From positions 4,650,001 through 4,714,000 of the forward strand of contig NZ_CP075583.1 of the NCBI RefSeq assembly GCF_023509035.1: a stretch of DNA of 64,000 nt, given 5' to 3'. The notes beneath the pieces were generated by a model, which worked only from the letters and a program-made list of their open reading frames with translations, searched no databases and was not told the DNA's origin. Position 1 is the stretch's first letter, and every line of letters begins with the position of its first letter. The stretch comes from Janthinobacterium lividum (GTDB taxonomy: Bacteria; Pseudomonadota; Gammaproteobacteria; Burkholderiales; Burkholderiaceae_D). This document shows positions 28,121 through 36,776 of the stretch, piece by piece. A program made the translations under genes and the position numbers.

Positions 28121-28358
28121 GACCTGGCTAAAAAAGTTGGCTGAATAAAAATGGCTAAAAGCTAAAAAACAGGCCGCTGTATTGTGCTGCAATTTTTTCC
28201 GACTGGCACAGTTTCCTGAAAATATTTCCTATAGCAAATTAAATTCGGCGGCAGACTGTGCTACGCACCCTTGCATACGGTACATATCATTGCGCGCCAC
28301 ATCGCCGCTATAATGCGTTTTCACCAATTCCCATCATCCCCGTCAAAGGCTTCCCATC

Positions 28359-29207
28359 GTGTCTGACCGTCTTGCCGTTTTGCCTCAATATCTGCTGCCC
28401 AAGGGAGCGTTGACCAATTTTGCCGGCCGGATTGCCGGTGCCAAGGGCGGCGCCATGACCACGCGGCTGATCCGCTGGTTCGTCGGCCGCTACAACGTCA
28501 ACATGGATGAGGCGCTGGACCCGGACATCACGCACTACACGAGCTTCAACGACTTTTTCACGCGCGCGCTACGCCCCGATGCCCGCCCGCTGGCCAAGGC
28601 CGACTACATCTGCCCCGTCGATGGCCGCATCAGCCAGTTCGGCAGCATCGACAAGGACCAGATCTTCCAGGCCAAGGGCCACAATTTCAGCACCACGGCC
28701 CTGGTGGGCGGCGATGCGGCCCTGGCGGCCCAGTTCGAACACGGCAGCTTCGCCAATCTGTACTTGAGCCCGCGCGACTACCACCGCATCCACATGCCGT
28801 GCGACGGCCGTTTGACGCGCATGATTTATGTTCCCGGTGAATTGTTTTCCGTCAATCCGACGACGGCGCGCGGCATTCCCGGCCTGTTTGCCCGCAACGA
28901 GCGCGTCGTCTGCGTGTTCGACACGGCCAACGGCCCCTTCGTCATGACCCTGGTCGGCGCCACCATCGTCGGCAGCATGGCTACCGTCTGGCACGGCGTC
29001 GTCAACCCTCCCCGCACGGGCCAGGTGCGCGACTGGAGCTATGCCAACGACAATGTCGTGCTGAAACAAGGCGAAGAGCTGGGGCGCTTCCTGCTCGGTT
29101 CCACCGTCGTCATGCTGTTCCCGAAAGACACCGTGACATTCAATGCCAACTGGCAACCGGCCGGCCCCGTGCAGCTGGGCGAGGTCATGGGCAACGTGCC
29201 CAAGTAA
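28359..29207 (+). CDS. psd: Phosphatidylserine decarboxylase
   Basis: 282 aa proenzyme that makes phosphatidylethanolamine from phosphatidylserine at the inner membrane. The self-cleavage motif LGST is near residue 247, where the Ser becomes the pyruvoyl group of the alpha chain. Conserved DYHRIHMP and the CPVDGRI segment are present. GTG 28359 is the start. Length is normal for the proteobacterial enzyme. Confidence 0.96.
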   Translation: MSDRLAVLPQYLLPKGALTNFAGRIAGAKGGAMTTRLIRWFVGRYNVNMDEALDPDITHYTSFNDFFTRALRPDARPLAKADYICPVDGRISQFGSIDKDQIFQAKGHNFSTTALVGGDAALAAQFEHGSFANLYLSPRDYHRIHMPCDGRLTRMIYVPGELFSVNPTTARGIPGLFARNERVVCVFDTANGPFVMTLVGATIVGSMATVWHGVVNPPRTGQVRDWSYANDNVVLKQGEELGRFLLGSTVVMLFPKDTVTFNANWQPAGPVQLGEVMGNVPK

Positions 29208-29224
29208 GACAACAAGACGCGCTC

Positions 29225-30130
29225 CTACACGGGCGCGTCCGTTTTATACATTTCCTCCATCAAGTCCAGGAATGCGCGCGTCTTGGCCGGCATCAAACGC
29301 CGGCCGGGAAACACGGCCCAGCCCGTGACCAGCGGAAAACTCCACTCCGGCAGCACGCGCACCAATTCCCCCGTCGCCACATACGACTTGGCAAAGCGGT
29401 CCGTGCTGGCCGCGATGCCCACGCCCGTGCAGGCCATGCGCACCAGCAATTCCGGTGAATTCGCCAGCAGGCGCACGGGCAAGTCGCGCTCCCACGTCGT
29501 CTTGCCGCGGATCAAAGTCCAGTGCACGAGGCCATGCACGGCCCGCGGCAAGCTGAGCAAATCATGACCGTATAAATCGTCGGGATGCTCGGGCAAGCCG
29601 TGCACGCTCGTGTATTGCGGCGAGGCATACAGGGACAGGGTGCTGAAGGCCACGCGGCGCGCGGACAGGCTGGCATCGTCGGGCAAGTTACCCATGCGGA
29701 TGGCCAGGTCGAAATTTTCTTCCAGCAAATCCACGCGGCGCGCCGACAAGTCCAGTTCCAGCGAAATGGCCGGATAGCGGCGCACGAACTCGGCCAGCAC
29801 CTGGCGCATCAGCGCGTCGCCGAAATCGGCCGGCATGGATATGCGCAGCAAGCCGCTGGGGCCCGCCTGACGGTGCTGCGCCAGCGCGCCGGCCGCCTCC
29901 GTTTCTTCCACCACCTTGCGCGCATGCTCGAGCAAGCTGGCGCCAAACTCCGTCAGCGCCAGCTTGCGCGTCGTGCGCAGCAGCAGCCGTTCGCCCAATT
30001 TCGCCTCCAGCAGCGAGATGCGCCGCGACAGGGTCGACTTGGGCAAGTCCACGCGCACGGCGGCGCGACTGAAACTGCCGCATTCGACGACGCGGGCGAA
30101 CAGCAGCAAATCTCCGGGATCGATATCCAT
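29225..30130 (-). CDS. LysR family transcription regulator
   Basis: 301 aa LysR protein: winged helix-turn-helix in residues 1-60 (LLLFARVVECGSFSRAAVRVDLPKSTLSRRISLLEAKLG) and a co-inducer-binding domain after residue 90 (GLLRISMPADFGDALM). It is divergent from the azoreductase and pirin genes and likely controls them, with a CAATT-N4-AATTG site in the gap. It resembles quinone- or electrophile-responsive LysR proteins of the aaeR/qseD style; the ligand is unknown. Confidence 0.9.
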   Translation of the reverse strand: MDIDPGDLLLFARVVECGSFSRAAVRVDLPKSTLSRRISLLEAKLGERLLLRTTRKLALTEFGASLLEHARKVVEETEAAGALAQHRQAGPSGLLRISMPADFGDALMRQVLAEFVRRYPAISLELDLSARRVDLLEENFDLAIRMGNLPDDASLSARRVAFSTLSLYASPQYTSVHGLPEHPDDLYGHDLLSLPRAVHGLVHWTLIRGKTTWERDLPVRLLANSPELLVRMACTGVGIAASTDRFAKSYVATGELVRVLPEWSFPLVTGWAVFPGRRLMPAKTRAFLDLMEEMYKTDAPV

Positions 30131-30186
30131 ATATTCTCATTGTTCCATCAGTGGATTAATGTTATCCATTTTAACGGCTTCCGCAT

Positions 30187-30200
30187 CAATTTTGGAATTG
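30187..30200. promoter_or_regulatory. Candidate LysR binding site
   Basis: CAATT-TTGG-AATTG, a perfect 5-4-5 inverted repeat, lies in the 115 bp gap between lysR (minus) and the azoreductase gene (plus). A TATAGT -10-like box follows at 30202. The position fits a LysR activator site, tentatively. Confidence 0.35.
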
Positions 30201-30245
30201 CTATAGTTCATCCATCGCAAGACACCTCACAACGGAGAAAACAAG

Positions 30246-30845
30246 ATGAACATCCTGCAAATCAATTCCAGCGCCCGTAGCACCGGTTCCGCCTCGACCC
30301 GCCTGGCTGACGCCATCGTCGCCCGCGTACAAGCAGCCAACCCCGGCGCCGCCCTGGTCCGCCGCGACCTGGCTGCCGCACCGCACCCCGTGCTCGACGA
30401 GCCGACCCTGCAAGCGCTGTTCACCCCAGCGGACAAACGCACGCCGGAGCAAGCGGCCCGCATCGCCCTGGACGACGCGCTGATTGCGCAAGTGCAAGCG
30501 GCTGACGTCATCGTCATCGGCGCGCCGATGTACAACTTCGGCATCACCGTGCAACTGAAAAGCTGGTTCGACGCGATTGCCCGCGCCAACGTCACCTTCA
30601 AATACACGGAAAACGGCCCCGTTGGCCTGCTGACCGGCAAGAAAGTCTACGTGGGCCTGTCCCGCGGCGGCTTGCACCGCGACAGCGCCAACGATAGCCA
30701 GGTGCCTTACCTGAACACCATGTTCGGCTTCCTGGGCCTGACCGACGTGCAATATGTGTATTCGGAAGGCATGGGCATGGGCCCGGACGCCGTGGCCAAG
30801 GCGCAAGCGCAAGCGGACGCCGAGATCAACGCGATCCTGGTGTAA
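30246..30845 (+). CDS. azoR: FMN-dependent NADH-azoreductase
   Basis: 199 aa flavodoxin-fold oxidoreductase (AzoR/NQO-like) that reduces quinones and azo bonds with NAD(P)H and FMN. The N-terminal [20 protein letters not shown] loop binds the FMN phosphate, and [11 protein letters not shown] and SRGG close to residue 140 are typical. GGAGAAAACAAG precedes the ATG. It is followed by a pirin gene 56 bp later, and the divergent LysR regulator likely controls both. In this setting it may detoxify quinones. Confidence 0.92.
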   Translation: MNILQINSSARSTGSASTRLADAIVARVQAANPGAALVRRDLAAAPHPVLDEPTLQALFTPADKRTPEQAARIALDDALIAQVQAADVIVIGAPMYNFGITVQLKSWFDAIARANVTFKYTENGPVGLLTGKKVYVGLSRGGLHRDSANDSQVPYLNTMFGFLGLTDVQYVYSEGMGMGPDAVAKAQAQADAEINAILV

Positions 30846-30901
30846 TCGCAGCAGTGAAAGGGGCGGCGCACTGGCGCCGTCCTGGCCTAGAGGAGAGAAC
30901 A

Positions 30902-31777
30902 ATGAGCGATACCACCACCGTCAACAAGCCACGCGCCGTCGAGCGCGTGATCGCCGGCCAGGCCGTCATGGATGGCGCCGGCGTGAAGATCAACCGCGTG
31001 CTGACGCAGCAATTGCAGCGCCGTCTCGACCCATTTTTGATGCTCGACAACTTTGCCAGCGACAAGCCGAACGACTATATCGCCGGCTTCCCCGAGCATC
31101 CGCACCGGGGTTTCGAGACAGTGTCGTACATGATCACGGGGCGCATGCGCCACAAGGACAGCGCTGGCCACGAAGGCTTGCTGACCTCGGGCGGCGTGCA
31201 ATGGATGACGGCCGGCAGCGGCGTGATCCATTCGGAGATGCCGGAGCAGGAAGAAGGCGTGATGGAAGGTTTTCAGCTGTGGCTGAACCTGCCTGCGCGC
31301 GACAAGATGCGCACGCCGTGGTACCGCGATTTTGACAGCAGCGAAATCCCCCGCTACACGACAGACGCGGGAGTAGCCGTGCAAGTGATCGCCGGGACGA
31401 GCCATGGCGTGACGGGCGCCGTGCAGCGCGAGATGACGGAACCGCTGTACCTCGACATCGACTTGCCGGCCGGCGCCAGCTTCGAGCAGCCCTTGCCGCC
31501 AGGCCATAATGCCTTCCTGTACACTTTCCGTGGCGAAGTACAGGTCGACGGCAAGGCCGTGCCCGCCCTGCGCATGGCCATCTTCGCCAACACGCCGGGC
31601 AGCGACGGCGTGCGCATCGAGGCGCCCGAAGGCGGCCGCGTGATTCTCGTCGCCGGCCAGCCCTTGAACGAGCCCATCGCGCAGTATGGCCCGTTTGTCA
31701 TGAATACCCAGGCGGAAGTGTTCCAGGCCGTACAGGATTTCCGCGAAGGCAAGTTTGGCGAGACGGCGGCGCACTAA
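30902..31777 (+). CDS. Pirin family protein
   Basis: 291 aa bicupin pirin, a cupin protein with an iron site. The first cupin shows PEHPHRGFETVSY and the later HSEMPE; the metal ligands are the two His of the first motif plus a further His and Glu. Some family members act as quercetin 2,3-dioxygenases, others as regulators or redox sensors. GAGGAGAGAAC before ATG 30902 is a strong ribosome binding site. It is the second gene after azoR and a terminator follows, so azoR-pirin is one small operon. Confidence 0.9.
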   Translation: MSDTTTVNKPRAVERVIAGQAVMDGAGVKINRVLTQQLQRRLDPFLMLDNFASDKPNDYIAGFPEHPHRGFETVSYMITGRMRHKDSAGHEGLLTSGGVQWMTAGSGVIHSEMPEQEEGVMEGFQLWLNLPARDKMRTPWYRDFDSSEIPRYTTDAGVAVQVIAGTSHGVTGAVQREMTEPLYLDIDLPAGASFEQPLPPGHNAFLYTFRGEVQVDGKAVPALRMAIFANTPGSDGVRIEAPEGGRVILVAGQPLNEPIAQYGPFVMNTQAEVFQAVQDFREGKFGETAAH

Positions 31778-31796
31778 AGTTGTCTGCTGCGTCAAC

Positions 31797-31830
31797 AACC
31801 TGCAGTGCCTCCGGGCCTGCAGGTTTTTTT
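31797..31830 (+). terminator. Rho-independent terminator after pirin gene
   Basis: Stem AACCTGCAG (31797-31805) with CTGCAGGTT (31817-31825), then a T tract. Confidence 0.85.
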
Positions 31831-31895
31831 TACGTGCCGACTATTTTGTTGCTTTTCAATTACACTGACGGCAACCTCATTCCACAAAGCATTCC

Positions 31896-32846
31896 ATGCA
31901 GCCGACGCACACCGAACACGACGCCACCCATTTGCACGCCCACCTGAAAGGCGACGCCAAGCACACCCATTCGTTCGAAGGGCGCAGCCAGAGCATCCTC
32001 GCGTGGGCGCTGGGGCTGACCCTGTCGTTTGCCGGTATCGAGGTGGCGGCCGGCTTCATGTCCAATTCGCTGGCCCTGATTTCCGACGCGGGCCACATGG
32101 TCACGGATGCGGCCGCGCTGGGCCTGGCCCTGCTGGCGCAACTCATCGCGCGCCGCCCGCCCTCGCCGCGCCACTCGTTCGGCTTTGGCCGCGCCGAAGC
32201 GCTGGCCGCCTTTGTCAACGGCCTGGCCATGCTGTGCGTGGTGGGCTGGATCTGTTATGAAGCCGTGCTGCGCTTTTCCGCCCCGCAACCCGTCAAGGGC
32301 GGCATGGTCTTCATCGTCGCCTTCATCGGCCTGGCGATCAACCTGGTGGTGGCGTGGGTCCTGTCGAAAGACAAGCAAAGCGTGAACACGCGCGCCGCCC
32401 TCGTCCACGTGATGGGCGATTTGCTCGGCTCGGTCGCCGCCATCGTCGCCGGCGCCGTGATTTACTTTACGGGCTGGATGCAGATTGACCCGCTGCTATC
32501 CGTGCTGGTATCCCTGCTGATCCTGAAATCCACCTTTGGGGTATTGAAAGAGTCCTACCACTTCCTGATGGAAGGCGTGCCCATGCACATCGATTACATC
32601 CAGGTGGGCGCTGACGTGGAACAAGTGGATGGCGTGATTGCCGTGCACGATCTGCATGTGTGGGATATGTCGCCCGGCCAGCCAGCCCTGATCGGCCACG
32701 TGGAAATCGAGCACCTCGACCATTGGCCCAAGGTCTTGCGGGCGATCAAGAAGATGCTGTTAGCCAAACACGGCATCGATCACATCACCTTGCAGCCGGA
32801 GACGGCGGCGATGGCGGGCTTGCATCAAGGCGACAAGACGCATTAA
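31896..32846 (+). CDS. Cation diffusion facilitator (zinc-type) exporter
   Basis: 316 aa CDF protein that exports divalent metal ions by proton exchange at the inner membrane. A His-rich N-terminus (HTEHDATHLHAHLKGDAKHTHS) is followed by six spans. The metal-site HxxxD pairs are SDAGHMVTDAA in span 2 and LVHVMGDLLGS in span 5. A C-terminal cytoplasmic regulatory domain covers about 220-316. The His-rich start points to zinc, cobalt or cadmium (CzcD/ZitB-like), not proven. No metal-responsive regulator is next to it. Confidence 0.9.
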   Translation: MQPTHTEHDATHLHAHLKGDAKHTHSFEGRSQSILAWALGLTLSFAGIEVAAGFMSNSLALISDAGHMVTDAAALGLALLAQLIARRPPSPRHSFGFGRAEALAAFVNGLAMLCVVGWICYEAVLRFSAPQPVKGGMVFIVAFIGLAINLVVAWVLSKDKQSVNTRAALVHVMGDLLGSVAAIVAGAVIYFTGWMQIDPLLSVLVSLLILKSTFGVLKESYHFLMEGVPMHIDYIQVGADVEQVDGVIAVHDLHVWDMSPGQPALIGHVEIEHLDHWPKVLRAIKKMLLAKHGIDHITLQPETAAMAGLHQGDKTH

Positions 32847-32849
32847 AAC

Positions 32850-32917
32850 TGGGGTCTGACCCGGCGGGGCATTGCGTCCCAATGGGGCGCAATGCGATCG
32901 CGAAGCGACAGACCCCA
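32850..32917. repeat. Palindromic GGGGTCTG repeat element
   Basis: Terminal inverted repeats TGGGGTCTG (32850-32858) and CAGACCCCA (32909-32917) enclose an inner hairpin GCATTGCG/CGCAATGC. It fills the gap between the convergent CDF and relA genes. The GGGGTCTG-type palindrome is, from memory, recurrent in betaproteobacterial genomes, and it may serve as a bidirectional terminator. Confidence 0.6.
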
Positions 32918-32924
32918 AGATACG

Positions 32925-35177
32925 CTAACTTCTGCGAGCCTCCAGCACGCCACTGACATCCTTGATCACATTCAAGGCCTTCAACAACTGCGCCGTCGAG
33001 CTGATCTCGGCCGTAAAGGTCATGCGGGCCTGACCCTTGGCGCTTTGGGTGTTGACGCCGATGACGTTGATCTTTTCGCGTGAGAAAATTTCGGAGATGT
33101 CGCGCAGCAAGCCCTGGCGGTCGCCTGCGAGAATGAAGATGTCGACCGGGTACACGGTGTCGTGCCCGCCCGTGCTGCCCCATTCCGTGAAGATCACCCT
33201 TTCGGGCGACTTGGCGCGCATTTCCTCGAAGTTTTTACATGTGGCGCGGTGGATCGAGACGCCCTTGCCGCGCGTCACAAAGCCGACGATGCTGTCTGGC
33301 GGCGCCGGCTTGCAGCACTTGGCCAGCACCGTCATCAAGCCTTCGGTTCCCACGACCAGCACGCCGGACTTGGCGCCCTGCTCCACGCTAGAAGCGCGAC
33401 TTTTTCCGACCAGCACTGCATCTTCCGGCACCACCACTTCGCCATTGTCGTGCAGCGCCTGCTCCACGTGGCGCAGGCTGAATTCATCCTTGCCGACGGA
33501 CAGGAACAGCTCGTCGACTTTCGCAAAGCCCAGCTTTTGCGCCAGCGCTTCGAGGTTGACGGCCGTCTTGCCTTCGCGCTGCAGGGATTTCTCCACCAGC
33601 GCGCGGCCGTGGGCCAGGGTTTCCTGCATGTCGATGGCATGGAACCAGGCGCGAATTTTCGAGCGCGTGCGCGTGCTGACGGCATAGCCGGCGCTGAGCC
33701 AGTCACGCGATGGCCCGGCCGTGCCCGGCGCACCTTTGGCCGTGATGATTTCGCAAGTCTGGCCGTTCTTCAGCTGAGTATTCAGGGGCACCATGATGCC
33801 GTCGACCTTGGCGCCGCGGCAGCGGTGGCCCACGTCCGTATGCAGGTGATACGCAAAGTCAACGGGCGTGGCGCCCACGGGCAGCTCCAGCACCCTCGCC
33901 TGCGGCGTCATGACGAAGATGCGGTCGTCCAGGGTGGCGGATTTCAACTTTTCCACCCATTCGCGCTGGATTTCCTCCTGCCCCACGACGGCGTCGGCGA
34001 CCTCGGTTTTCCACGCCAGCAGCTGGCGCAGCCAGGCGATCTTTTCGTCGTATTTCTGGCCAGCAAAGTTCGAGCCGCCTTCTTCCTTGTAGCGCCAATG
34101 CGCGGCCACGCCGTATTCGGCAAAGCTGTGCATTTCATTGGTGCGGATTTGTACTTCCAGCGGGCGGCCATCCTCGGCCGTGACCACCGTGTGCAGCGAC
34201 TGGTACCCATTGGGTTTCGGCCGCGAAATGTAATCGTCGAATTCTTTCGGGATGGGGGTCCAGATATTGTGGACCACGCCCAGCACCGTGTAGCAGGTTT
34301 TCACGTCGGCAACGATAACGCGGAAGGCGCGCACGTCGTACAGGGCCGTGAAATCAAGTTCCTTGCCGCGCATCTTGTTCCAGATGCTGTAAATGTGTTT
34401 CGGGCGGCCAAATACTTCCGCCTGGATACCGGCCGAAGCCAGTTCCGTCTGCAGGCGCAAGATCGCCGAGGAAACAAAGCCCTCGCGCATCATGCGCTTT
34501 TCTTCCAGCATCTTGGCGATGCGTTTATACGCTTCCGGCTCGATGAAGCGGAACGACAAATCTTCCAGTTCCCACTTCAGTTGCCAGATGCCGAGGCGGT
34601 TGGCCAGCGGCGCGTACAGGTCCAGCGTTTCCTTGCCATATTCGCGCGTCATTTCATTGAACAGCTTTAATTCGGCGAAATAGCGCAAGGTCGTCACGCA
34701 AGCGGCCAGGCGCACCAGCACGACACGCATGTCGGACGCCATCGCCAGCAGCATCTTGCGCAAGGTTTCCACCTGGGCCACGGCTTGCTGCGCCGCATTC
34801 TTGCCGCGACCGGCAGCGCTGCCGTGCTGCGCCTGGGTCAGCGCGCGCAAGCGGATCAGCTGGCGCACGCCTGTTGCCAGGTCGCACACCTGCTTGCCGA
34901 AGCGCGGTTCGATATCGGCCGCCGTATCGGGTTCCAGCAGGGTCAGCTCGAACATCAGTCCGGCGATGCGCGTTTCCGCATCGCTGCGCAGGAAAGCGAG
35001 GGTGGTGGCAACGCCGAGAGCGAACTCCAGCGCGGAGCGGCCGGCAAAGGTCAGCTTGTCGCCATACGCTTCGGTGGCATACGCGAGCGCATCCAGCACG
35101 CGCGCGCTGTCCGGCGCACTCAAGCCCTCTACCAGTTGTTCCGAGGTGACGCTATTCGGGGCCGAGATGGAAACCAT
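32925..35177 (-). CDS. relA: (p)ppGpp synthetase RelA
   Basis: 750 aa RelA/SpoT homologue that makes the alarmone (p)ppGpp from ATP and GTP/GDP on starved ribosomes. The HD hydrolase domain is degenerate: the usual HD-ED set is replaced (AGLMFELTLLEPDTA), which marks RelA rather than SpoT. The synthetase domain has GRPKHIYSIWNKM and NGYQSLHTVV; the TGS domain (about 425-490), helical and CC regions, and a C-terminal ACT domain (VYPVDIFILAGDRQGLL) follow. The gene is convergent with the CDF gene across a palindromic repeat, and is 39 bp from the ridA-like gene upstream. Confidence 0.95.
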   Translation of the reverse strand: MVSISAPNSVTSEQLVEGLSAPDSARVLDALAYATEAYGDKLTFAGRSALEFALGVATTLAFLRSDAETRIAGLMFELTLLEPDTAADIEPRFGKQVCDLATGVRQLIRLRALTQAQHGSAAGRGKNAAQQAVAQVETLRKMLLAMASDMRVVLVRLAACVTTLRYFAELKLFNEMTREYGKETLDLYAPLANRLGIWQLKWELEDLSFRFIEPEAYKRIAKMLEEKRMMREGFVSSAILRLQTELASAGIQAEVFGRPKHIYSIWNKMRGKELDFTALYDVRAFRVIVADVKTCYTVLGVVHNIWTPIPKEFDDYISRPKPNGYQSLHTVVTAEDGRPLEVQIRTNEMHSFAEYGVAAHWRYKEEGGSNFAGQKYDEKIAWLRQLLAWKTEVADAVVGQEEIQREWVEKLKSATLDDRIFVMTPQARVLELPVGATPVDFAYHLHTDVGHRCRGAKVDGIMVPLNTQLKNGQTCEIITAKGAPGTAGPSRDWLSAGYAVSTRTRSKIRAWFHAIDMQETLAHGRALVEKSLQREGKTAVNLEALAQKLGFAKVDELFLSVGKDEFSLRHVEQALHDNGEVVVPEDAVLVGKSRASSVEQGAKSGVLVVGTEGLMTVLAKCCKPAPPDSIVGFVTRGKGVSIHRATCKNFEEMRAKSPERVIFTEWGSTGGHDTVYPVDIFILAGDRQGLLRDISEIFSREKINVIGVNTQSAKGQARMTFTAEISSTAQLLKALNVIKDVSGVLEARRS

Positions 35178-35216
35178 GTAATACCTTTAAACTTAGTAAC
35201 TGAGCAACTTGATAAC

Positions 35217-35567
35217 TTAACGTTCTGCAGCGATGACGACGATTTCAACCAGGCATGCCGGATTGGCCAGTTTCGCTTCCACCGTGGCGCGCGGCGGCGT
35301 GTGGCTTGACGCGACCCAGTCGTCCCACACCTCATTCATGCCGGCGAAATCCTTCATGTCGGCGATGTAGATCTGGCACGACAGGATGCAAGTCTTGTCA
35401 CTGCCCGCTTCCATCAGCAAACGATCGACGTGACCGAGCACTTCGCGCGTCTGGCCGACGATGCCCTGCGTGGTGTCTTCGGCGATCTGGCCAGCCAGGT
35501 AGATGGTGTTGTTGTGTATCGCTACTTCGGAGAGGCGTTTGCCTACGTGCAGTCGTGTAATTTCCAT
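35217..35567 (-). CDS. RidA family protein
   Basis: 116 aa RidA/YjgF protein, the family that hydrolyses reactive enamine/imine intermediates of amino acid metabolism. The conserved Arg that binds the substrate is in TPPRATVEAKLA, and the C-terminal VEIVVIAA strand is typical. It lies 39 bp upstream of relA on the same strand, so they may share a transcript. Its class within the family is uncertain. Confidence 0.9.
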   Translation of the reverse strand: MEITRLHVGKRLSEVAIHNNTIYLAGQIAEDTTQGIVGQTREVLGHVDRLLMEAGSDKTCILSCQIYIADMKDFAGMNEVWDDWVASSHTPPRATVEAKLANPACLVEIVVIAAER

Positions 35568-35614
35568 GCTTCTTCTTTCGGTTGTTTCAAAATCTGTACA
35601 GCGTTATTGCGTGT

Positions 35615-35656
35615 ATTACTTACCCAACGTTACTTGCCCAGCGTTACTTGCCCAGC
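35615..35656. repeat. 14 bp tandem repeat at a gene's 3' end
   Basis: GTTACTTGCCCAGC occurs twice in perfect tandem (35629-35642 and 35643-35656), with a third imperfect copy at 35615-35628. The last copy contains the stop codon of the minus-strand hydrolase gene and the others lie in its 3' region. Confidence 0.7.
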
Positions 35657-36525
35657 AAAAACTTGCGTGCGATGGCGATCTGGTCGTCATGGACAAAAGT
35701 GGGCGCATGGCCGACGCCGGCGATTTCCACCAGCTCCGCCTTCGGACCGCGGCCCAGCATGAGCGTGGCCGTCTCGTGCGACAGCAAATCGGATTCCGAC
35801 CCGCGCACCAGCAAGGTGGGGCAGCGCACGGCATCATACGCGGCCCACAGCATGGCTTCGTCGCTGGCCGCCGATTCCGGCGTTGCCGAGCGGAACGGCA
35901 TGGCCAGTCCCATATCATAGTGGCGGTGCCAGTGGCCATCCTTATCCTGGCGCAACACATCCACTGCCAGTTTATGCCATTCCGCGTCCGTGTGCGGGCC
36001 GAAGCTGGCGGACACGTCCCGCACAAACTTGGCGCCCTGCTCGAACGTCTCGAAACGCAAGTCCTGGCCGATGTAGTCGCCGATGCGCTGCAAGGCTTCA
36101 GGCGCCAGTGTCGGGCCGATATCGTTCAGGACCAGCTTGCTGATCGGGCTGTTGGGCAAGGAAGCCAGGCCCAGGCCGATCAAGCCGCCCATCGAGGTGC
36201 CGAACCAGTCCACCGTCTGGCGCTCGCCATTGGCCAGCACGCGCGCCAGCAGGGTCACCATGTCGCTCACATATTGCGGTACGCGGTAAAACTGCGGGTT
36301 GGCCAGCCAGCCCGAGCGCCCGCGCCCCACTACATCGGGGCAGATCACGCGGTAATCGCTGGCCATGGCGCGGGCCAGGTTGTCAAAGTCGTCCGCCACG
36401 CGCGTCACGCCATGGGCGCAGACGAGCACGTTCGGATTGTCCGGTGCGCCCCATTCCTTGTAGGACATGGTGTGCAAGCCTGCGGGGGAAATGCACTGGA
36501 CAGATTTGATGCTCGCTTCGATCAT
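35644..36525 (-). CDS. Alpha/beta hydrolase
   Basis: 293 aa alpha/beta-hydrolase fold enzyme. The oxyanion motif is VCAHGVTR, the nucleophile motif is GTSMGG near residue 115, and the catalytic His is in EIAGVGHAP. It resembles the esterase/hydrolase group seen with benzoate-type and PHB-related genes; the substrate is not evident. The stop is made by a copy of a 14 bp tandem repeat. The following RidA gene is 77 bp downstream. Confidence 0.9.
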   Translation of the reverse strand: MIEASIKSVQCISPAGLHTMSYKEWGAPDNPNVLVCAHGVTRVADDFDNLARAMASDYRVICPDVVGRGRSGWLANPQFYRVPQYVSDMVTLLARVLANGERQTVDWFGTSMGGLIGLGLASLPNSPISKLVLNDIGPTLAPEALQRIGDYIGQDLRFETFEQGAKFVRDVSASFGPHTDAEWHKLAVDVLRQDKDGHWHRHYDMGLAMPFRSATPESAASDEAMLWAAYDAVRCPTLLVRGSESDLLSHETATLMLGRGPKAELVEIAGVGHAPTFVHDDQIAIARKFLLGK

Positions 36526-36776
36526 GCCAATTCCTTATTTGATATAAAAAAAGCACCGCTTCCTGCCTGCCATGGGGTGTCCCGCGCGCGACGCTACGGC
36601 AGTGTAGCGCAGCGCGGGCAATGCTCCAAGCGCGCGCCTGAAATGCTGCGCCGCAGCACGCCAGTCATGGCGCAATACCCGATATAGCGAAAATGCATAT
36701 CTGCGGTTATCCACAATTGAGCCGGCCTGGCAATGGGTAGATGATCGCAGCATCAACCCGCAAGAGGAGACCACTC

